Shown in pieces: positions 6,685-10,171 of a stretch of DNA of 10,171 nucleotides. How positions within the stretch are numbered: position 1 is the stretch's first letter; each line of letters begins with the position of its first letter. The translations under genes and the position numbers were made by a program. Source of the DNA: UBA7672 sp031419455. GTDB taxonomy: Bacteria > Pseudomonadota > Alphaproteobacteria > Caulobacterales > Hyphomonadaceae. The stretch spans positions 1 to 10,171 of the forward strand of contig JANOKS010000165.1 of assembly GCA_031419455.1 (NCBI GenBank). Reading direction: 5' to 3'. The notes below the pieces were generated by a model that did no database searches, was not told the origin of the DNA, and saw only the letters and a list, made by a program, of their open reading frames with translations.

Positions 6685-7207
6685 CCTCGGTCGAGCGCTC
6701 GCCCTCGCAGGCGCAGGCATTGCCGCCGCGGCCGTCATCGCTGGCTTCATCGTCATCGGTGGGCCGGGTGATGCGCGCAACACGCGGCTCGACGGGATGA
6801 CCGAATGGCGCATTAAATCTGTCGTAGATGTCGTCCAGTGCGCGTTCAACACAACGGGCGCCGCCCCTGAATCGTACGAGGCAGCCAAGAAGGTCCCGAA
6901 TAGCTCCACAAGCGTGGGCAGCGGATTTGTGGTATGCGAAGATTATCCCGACGACCCCGCGTTCGATGTAGGTAGCAGCGATCAGCCTGCGGCGCCGGGC
7001 GATATCAGCTATGTGGTAACGGGACCGACGCAGGTGAAGCTGTGCGGCAATTTTCACACCAACGCGGATAAACGCGTTCCAGAATCCTCGGGCCAGTACG
7101 GCGGTTCTGCCACCTATCGTCAGCTCATCGAGCCCAGACCGGCAGGCGTGCACTGTTATGTTCTGGATTTGATAAAGATGGGGCTCGTCCAGCGGGATGC
7201 CTTCTAG
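6668..7207 (+). CDS. Membrane-anchored protein with four cysteines, partner of the DUF5671 protein
   Basis: A 179-residue protein with a short basic N terminus, one hydrophobic helix at about 9-31, and a soluble region that should face the periplasm. The segment TRLDGMTEWRIKSVVDVVQ after the helix, then a Gly-rich turn and a late strand YVVTGPTQVKLCGNF, recalls a pattern I associate with proteins encoded beside or fused to DUF5671 (Arg-Leu-Asp, a long helix, then a beta-sheet with LCA.F). It is loosely pilin-like in layout, a short N-terminal helix followed by a small globular domain. Cysteines 58, 90, 126 and 163 could make two disulfides. I chose the ATG at 6668 because GGAGGGAG lies seven bases upstream and the helix starts soon after; an upstream ATG at 6647 lacks a site. 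The coding sequence is visibly richer in A/T at third positions than its neighbours (AAA, TCT, GTA, GAT, TTT, GGA). The function is unknown. Confidence 0.78.
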   Translation: MTRRPSLGRALALAGAGIAAAAVIAGFIVIGGPGDARNTRLDGMTEWRIKSVVDVVQCAFNTTGAAPESYEAAKKVPNSSTSVGSGFVVCEDYPDDPAFDVGSSDQPAAPGDISYVVTGPTQVKLCGNFHTNADKRVPESSGQYGGSATYRQLIEPRPAGVHCYVLDLIKMGLVQRDAF

Positions 7208-7237
7208 GATCGTTCCTCACCCGCGAGCTTCGTCCTA

Positions 7238-7243
7238 TATGAT
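7238..7243 (+). promoter_or_regulatory. Possible -10 element for a leaderless ligase mRNA
   Basis: TATGAT, one base from TATAAT, lies so that transcription would begin at about 7249-7250, on the ligase ATG itself. No Shine-Dalgarno sequence precedes that ATG, unlike most genes in the window. No clear -35 is seen, which keeps confidence low. Confidence 0.3.
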
Positions 7244-7248
7244 TACTC

Positions 7249-8871
7249 ATGCAATCCTTCGCCGCGCTTCTTGAACGGCTGGTGCTCACGCCGTCGCGCA
7301 ACGCGAAGCTCCAGCTGATCTGCGACTATCTCCGCCACACGAGCGATCCCTCGCGCGGCTGGGCCATCGCGGCGATCACGGTCGACCTCGACATCCCGTC
7401 CGTCAAGCCCGCCGCCATCCGCGCTCTCGTGGCCGATCGCGTTGACCCGATCCTGTTCAATCTCAGCTACGATTATGTCGGCGACCTCGCCGAAACCATT
7501 TCCCTGATCTGGCCGCAACGCCCCGGCGCCAACCGCTCGCCTGACCTCAACGAAGTCGTCGAGACGCTGATGGAATCCACCAAGGCGCAAGGCCTCCTCC
7601 TCGTCGAAGGCTGGCTCGATGTCCTCGACTCCACAGGCCGCTGGGCGCTGCTGAAACTCGTCACCGGCGGCCTCCGCATCGGCGTCTCCGCGCGTCTGGC
7701 TCGGCAAGCCCTCGCCGATTACGGGAAGGTCAACGTCAGTGAGATCGAGGAACTCTGGCACGGCATGGCGCCGCCTTATCTCGACCTTCTCGCATGGCTC
7801 GACCAGCGCGGCCCCAAGCCCGTCTCTGGCGCCCTGTCTCCCTTCCGCCCGCCCATGCTCGCCCACCCGCTCCTCAGCAAGGCGGAGCGCATCGAAGCCG
7901 CCGACCTGGACCCAACGCTGATCTCGCCAACCGACTTCGCCGCCGAATGGAAATGGGACGGCGTTCGCGTGCAGCTCGCCGCCGACAAGGGCGTGCGCCG
8001 CCTCTACACCCGCAATGGCGACGACATCTCGAAAACCTTCCCCGACCTTCTCGAAGCCGCGAACTTCAATGCCGCCATCGACGGCGAACTCCTGATCCGC
8101 TCACCGCAAGGCGGCGTCGCCTCCTTCAACGAGCTTCAGCAACGCCTCAACCGCAAGCTCGTCTCGCCGAAGCAGATGGCCGAACGCCCCGCCATGCTCC
8201 GCGCCTACGACCTGCTGCAGGACGGCGACCACGACCTCCGCCCCTTGCCTTTCGCCGAGCGCCGCAAACGCCTCGAACGCTTCATCGTCACGCTCGACGA
8301 TCCGCGCATCGATCTCTCACCCCTCGTCCCCTTCACCGACGCCGCCGGTCTCGACGAGCTGCGCCGCAACCCGCCCACCAACGAGATCGAAGGCCTGATG
8401 CTGAAGCGCTGGGACGCGCCCTATGTCGCCGGCCGCCCCGCCGGCCAGTGGTACAAGTGGAAGCGCGACCCCTGGCTAGTCGACGCCGTGCTGATGTACG
8501 CCCAGCGCGGCCACGGCAAGCGCTCCGGCCTCTATTCCGACTTCACCTTCGGCGTCTGGCGCAACACGACGGAGGGCGAAGAACTCACACCGGTGGGAAA
8601 AGCCTATTTCGGCTTCACCGACGAGGAACTCTCCACGCTCGACAAATACGTCCGCGACAACACGATCGACCGCTACGGCCCCGTCCGCTCCGTCACCGCC
8701 AACAAGGATGTGGGTCTCGTCCTCGAAATCGCCTTTGAAGGCCTCCAGCGCTCCCCCCGCCACCGCTCCGGCCTCGCCATGCGCTTCCCCCGCATCCACC
8801 GCATCCGCTGGGACAAACCCTCCCGCGACGCCGACCGCATCGAAACGCTGGAAGCGATGCTGGACTATTGA
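7249..8871 (+). CDS. ATP-dependent DNA ligase, PP_1105 family
   Basis: A 540-residue ligase that seals DNA nicks using ATP through an enzyme-AMP intermediate. Residues 1 to about 200 form the helical DNA-binding domain. The adenylation domain (about 203-410) has motif I EWKWDGVR with the AMP-accepting Lys235, then YTRNGDD (253-259), AAIDGELL (275-282), EGLMLKR (381-387) and WYKWKRD (401-407). The OB-fold domain follows, ending with the conserved RHRSGLAMRFPRIHR (505-519). All nucleotidyltransferase motifs are intact and the length is normal for this family (known from TIGR04120). It supplements the essential NAD+-dependent LigA, probably in repair. Family members usually sit beside a ligase-associated exonuclease, an Lhr-type DEXH helicase and a metallophosphoesterase; none is in this window. 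The start fits the family opening (SFAALLERLV), but no ribosome site precedes it. The 41-base gap after the previous gene leaves read-through possible. Confidence 0.95.
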   Translation: MQSFAALLERLVLTPSRNAKLQLICDYLRHTSDPSRGWAIAAITVDLDIPSVKPAAIRALVADRVDPILFNLSYDYVGDLAETISLIWPQRPGANRSPDLNEVVETLMESTKAQGLLLVEGWLDVLDSTGRWALLKLVTGGLRIGVSARLARQALADYGKVNVSEIEELWHGMAPPYLDLLAWLDQRGPKPVSGALSPFRPPMLAHPLLSKAERIEAADLDPTLISPTDFAAEWKWDGVRVQLAADKGVRRLYTRNGDDISKTFPDLLEAANFNAAIDGELLIRSPQGGVASFNELQQRLNRKLVSPKQMAERPAMLRAYDLLQDGDHDLRPLPFAERRKRLERFIVTLDDPRIDLSPLVPFTDAAGLDELRRNPPTNEIEGLMLKRWDAPYVAGRPAGQWYKWKRDPWLVDAVLMYAQRGHGKRSGLYSDFTFGVWRNTTEGEELTPVGKAYFGFTDEELSTLDKYVRDNTIDRYGPVRSVTANKDVGLVLEIAFEGLQRSPRHRSGLAMRFPRIHRIRWDKPSRDADRIETLEAMLDY

Positions 8872-8883
8872 TCCCACCCATCA

Positions 8884-9012
8884 CTGTCATTCCGGGCGCA
8901 CCCCGGATGCGCGGAGCGCCATCCGGGGAAGACCCGGAACCCAGGGGCCTCGAACACGGTGCTCGCAGCCCCTGGGTTCCGGCTCACGCCTTCGGCGCGT
9001 CCGGAATGACAG
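8884..9012. repeat. 129-base nested palindromic element (REP/MITE-like)
   Basis: The outer arms CTGTCATTCCGGGCGC (8884-8899) and GCGTCCGGAATGACAG (8997-9012) pair along 16 positions with one G-T wobble. Inside are two further hairpins: CCCCGGAT (8901-8908) with ATCCGGGG (8921-8928), and CCGGAACCCAGGGGC (8934-8948) with GCCCCTGGGTTCCGG (8968-8982), both perfect. The whole can fold as a three-way cruciform. The CATTCCGGG end and CCCAGGGGC core are of a type I associate with abundant intergenic palindromes in Caulobacterales genomes. It lies between the convergent ligase and acyltransferase genes and may also end both transcripts. No transposase is encoded within it. Confidence 0.85.
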
Positions 9013-9045
9013 GATTTGAGCCATCGCTCCACACGCGCGGAAGGG

Positions 9046-9669
9046 CTAAGCCACAAACTTCTCCCGGTTCTTCCCCACCGCCGTCGCATAGTGCCCGCGG
9101 ATCACCGCCATATCCGCCTCATAGTCCCCGCTCGGATACAGCACCGCCGCAAGGCTCACCCGCTTCGCTCCATAGTCCAGCACGCTCAGCACGATCGGCA
9201 CGCGCGCCGCCACCGCAATGTGATAGAATCCGCTCTTCCACTCCCGCACAGCACTCCGCGTCCCCTCCGGCGGAATCGCCAGCACCATCCGCTCTGATGT
9301 AGCAAACGCATCCGCCATCACGCGCACCAGATCATTGCTCTGCGACCGGTCGATCGGCACGCACCCCAGCGCCTTGATCAGCCACCCGAACGGCCCGCGC
9401 GTCAGGCTCGCCTTGCCCATCCACCGCAGCTTCACGCGGTAATGCCCGGCAGTCGCCAGCATGTTGAGCCCGTCCCAGTTCGAGGTATGCGGCGCCGCCA
9501 CCAGCACCGCCTTGTCCAGTGCCGGCCAGTCGCCACACACCTTCCATCCCGCCAGCTTCAGGTACGCCCCGCTGACCCAGCGCACCACCTCCGACCCCGC
9601 GCCCGCAAAAGTCGCAGGCCGCGCCGTCGCACCGTCAATCAGGACGTGCTTCTCCCCCGACGCGCTCAT
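9046..9669 (-). CDS. PlsC-type lysophospholipid acyltransferase
   Basis: A 207-residue protein of the 1-acyl-glycerol-3-phosphate acyltransferase superfamily, which moves a fatty acyl group onto a lysophospholipid or related acceptor at the inner membrane. Block I is PHTSNWD, the HX4D motif with His61 and Asp66. A block II/III-like region runs through LTRGPFGWLIKALGCVPIDRS (about 89-109), and IPPEGTR (132-138) is the phosphate-binding EGTR block. There is no strong transmembrane helix; residues 26-44 may form an interfacial helix. The substrate could be lysophosphatidic acid or an ornithine or other aminolipid; the sequence does not decide. I chose the ATG at 9669-9667, which overlaps the upstream gene's stop as TGATG, with GAAGGG just before it inside that gene. 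A longer open frame back to 9924 reads through the small membrane gene in the wrong frame. The 3' end faces the palindrome. Confidence 0.9.
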   Translation of the reverse strand: MSASGEKHVLIDGATARPATFAGAGSEVVRWVSGAYLKLAGWKVCGDWPALDKAVLVAAPHTSNWDGLNMLATAGHYRVKLRWMGKASLTRGPFGWLIKALGCVPIDRSQSNDLVRVMADAFATSERMVLAIPPEGTRSAVREWKSGFYHIAVAARVPIVLSVLDYGAKRVSLAAVLYPSGDYEADMAVIRGHYATAVGKNREKFVA

Positions 9670-9872
9670 CAGCCCTTCGCGCGCGGCTTGCGAAGCGACA
9701 GGAACAGCACCATCAGCCCCACCACCGCCAGCACCCCGCCGCGATACGACCAGTCGATGTCGCCGGTCATGAAGCTGCCCGGGATCACATTGATCCCCTG
9801 GAAAATCCACACCACGCCCATCAGCACACACAGCGCCCCAACGATCGCTCCGGCAATTCTGAGATACTTCAT
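9669..9872 (-). CDS. Small two-helix inner-membrane protein
   Basis: A 67-residue protein with hydrophobic helices at about 6-26 and 44-61 and a short loop QGINVIPGSFMTGDIDWSYR. The loop pattern QG.n..PGSFM.G...W is one I recognise from small conserved alphaproteobacterial membrane proteins without a known function. The basic C terminus (RKPRAKG) and the Lys/Arg at the N terminus suggest both ends are cytoplasmic. GGGAGAG lies upstream of the ATG. Its TGA shares an A with the ATG of the acyltransferase, so the two are an operon with translational coupling, and a role in membrane lipid handling is an inference from that. Confidence 0.85.
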   Translation of the reverse strand: MKYLRIAGAIVGALCVLMGVVWIFQGINVIPGSFMTGDIDWSYRGGVLAVVGLMVLFLSLRKPRAKG

Positions 9873-9976
9873 CCATCTCTCCCGTTGCGCGGACCCTAGC
9901 AGAACGCGACCACTTTGTACGCAACCTGCAACGTGTTAGTTTTCCGGCGTCCGGCAGAAGCCAAGGGGGACGAACG

Positions 9977-10108
9977 ATGCTGCGTAAGATGCGCAGACTA
10001 TCCCATGCCGTCGCGCTCGGCGTGATGCTCGCCCTAGCACTACAGTTGCAGTCTTGTCTTGATGTGGGCTTGTCGGGCTGCGGCTTGATGGGCGCGTCGC
10101 CAGGCTGA
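9977..10108 (+). CDS. Possible 43-residue exported peptide or small lipoprotein
   Basis: The ATG is preceded by a good ribosome site, AAGGGGGA at 9963-9970. The peptide has a basic start (MLRKMRRLSHA), a hydrophobic core (VALGVMLALAL) and then LQSC, an imperfect lipobox with Cys27 and Gln at -2, followed by a Gly/Cys-rich tail ending at TGA 10106-10108. The signal-like layout and the ribosome site argue for a real gene; the short length argues for caution. The same frame stays open after the TGA to the window edge (10109-10171) and reads CDDVGRFDAAMREARCDATD, so the TGA may interrupt a longer gene. It is divergent from the small membrane gene; in the 104-base space between them (9873-9976) I see no clear promoter. 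Confidence 0.5.
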   Translation: MLRKMRRLSHAVALGVMLALALQLQSCLDVGLSGCGLMGASPG

Positions 10109-10171
10109 CCATGCGATGATGTGGGCAGGTTCGATGCGGCGATGCGCGAGGCGCGTTGCGATGCGACGGAT

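Noticed and set aside
7794..8738. A 314-codon plus-strand frame within the ligase gene
   Set aside because: It is extremely rich in Arg, Pro and Ala with no domain pattern, typical of an out-of-frame shadow of the ligase.
8884..9012. CRISPR array or integron attC site
   Set aside because: There are no regularly spaced direct repeats, and the structure is one nested palindrome with no integrase or cassette pattern nearby.

Overview
The window is GC-rich, with most codons ending in C or G. Gene content and codon use suggest an alphaproteobacterium. My best guess is Caulobacterales or Hyphomonadaceae, with Sphingomonadales as an alternative. This rests on a DUF5671 membrane protein, a PP_1105-type ATP-dependent DNA ligase, a TIR/TolB-like/TPR protein, and a large intergenic palindrome carrying CATTCCGGG and CCCAGGGGC cores. 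The placement is inference, because there is no rRNA or other marker here.

Layout. 3-649 (+): the 3' part of a two-helix membrane protein gene, broken by a one-base frameshift near 460. 700-2451 (-): a TIR-domain protein with a TolB/FlgO-like middle and a TPR tail, convergent with the first gene. 2580-2837 (-): the C-terminal half of a PaaI-type hotdog thioesterase, apparently a remnant. 2924-4540 (+): a Tat-type lipoprotein carboxylesterase followed by a strong hairpin terminator. 4541-4878: a gene-free stretch with the terminator and a possible promoter. 4879-5868 (+): an exported protein of unknown function with six cysteines. 6016-6684 and 6668-7207 (+): a translationally overlapping pair, a DUF5671 four-helix membrane protein and a membrane-anchored protein with four cysteines. 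7249-8871 (+): an ATP-dependent DNA ligase. 8884-9012: a nested palindromic repeat. 9872-9046 (-): a two-gene operon of a small two-helix membrane protein and a PlsC-type acyltransferase. 9977-10108 (+): a 43-residue possible small lipoprotein, with an open frame continuing past its UGA to the window edge.

The genes do not form one pathway. Two short co-translated pairs are visible (6016-7207 and 9872-9046); the rest are single transcription units separated by hairpins. The window reads as ordinary chromosome with some decay: one frameshifted gene, one truncated gene and one possibly interrupted reading frame. I see no integrase, transposase, CRISPR array, tRNA or multi-gene defence island.

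The best candidates for unusual biology are the stand-alone TIR/TolB-like/TPR protein, which keeps the TIR NADase glutamate, the uncharacterised six-cysteine exported protein, and the ligase standing apart from its usual repair partners. None of these amounts to a demonstrated new system.
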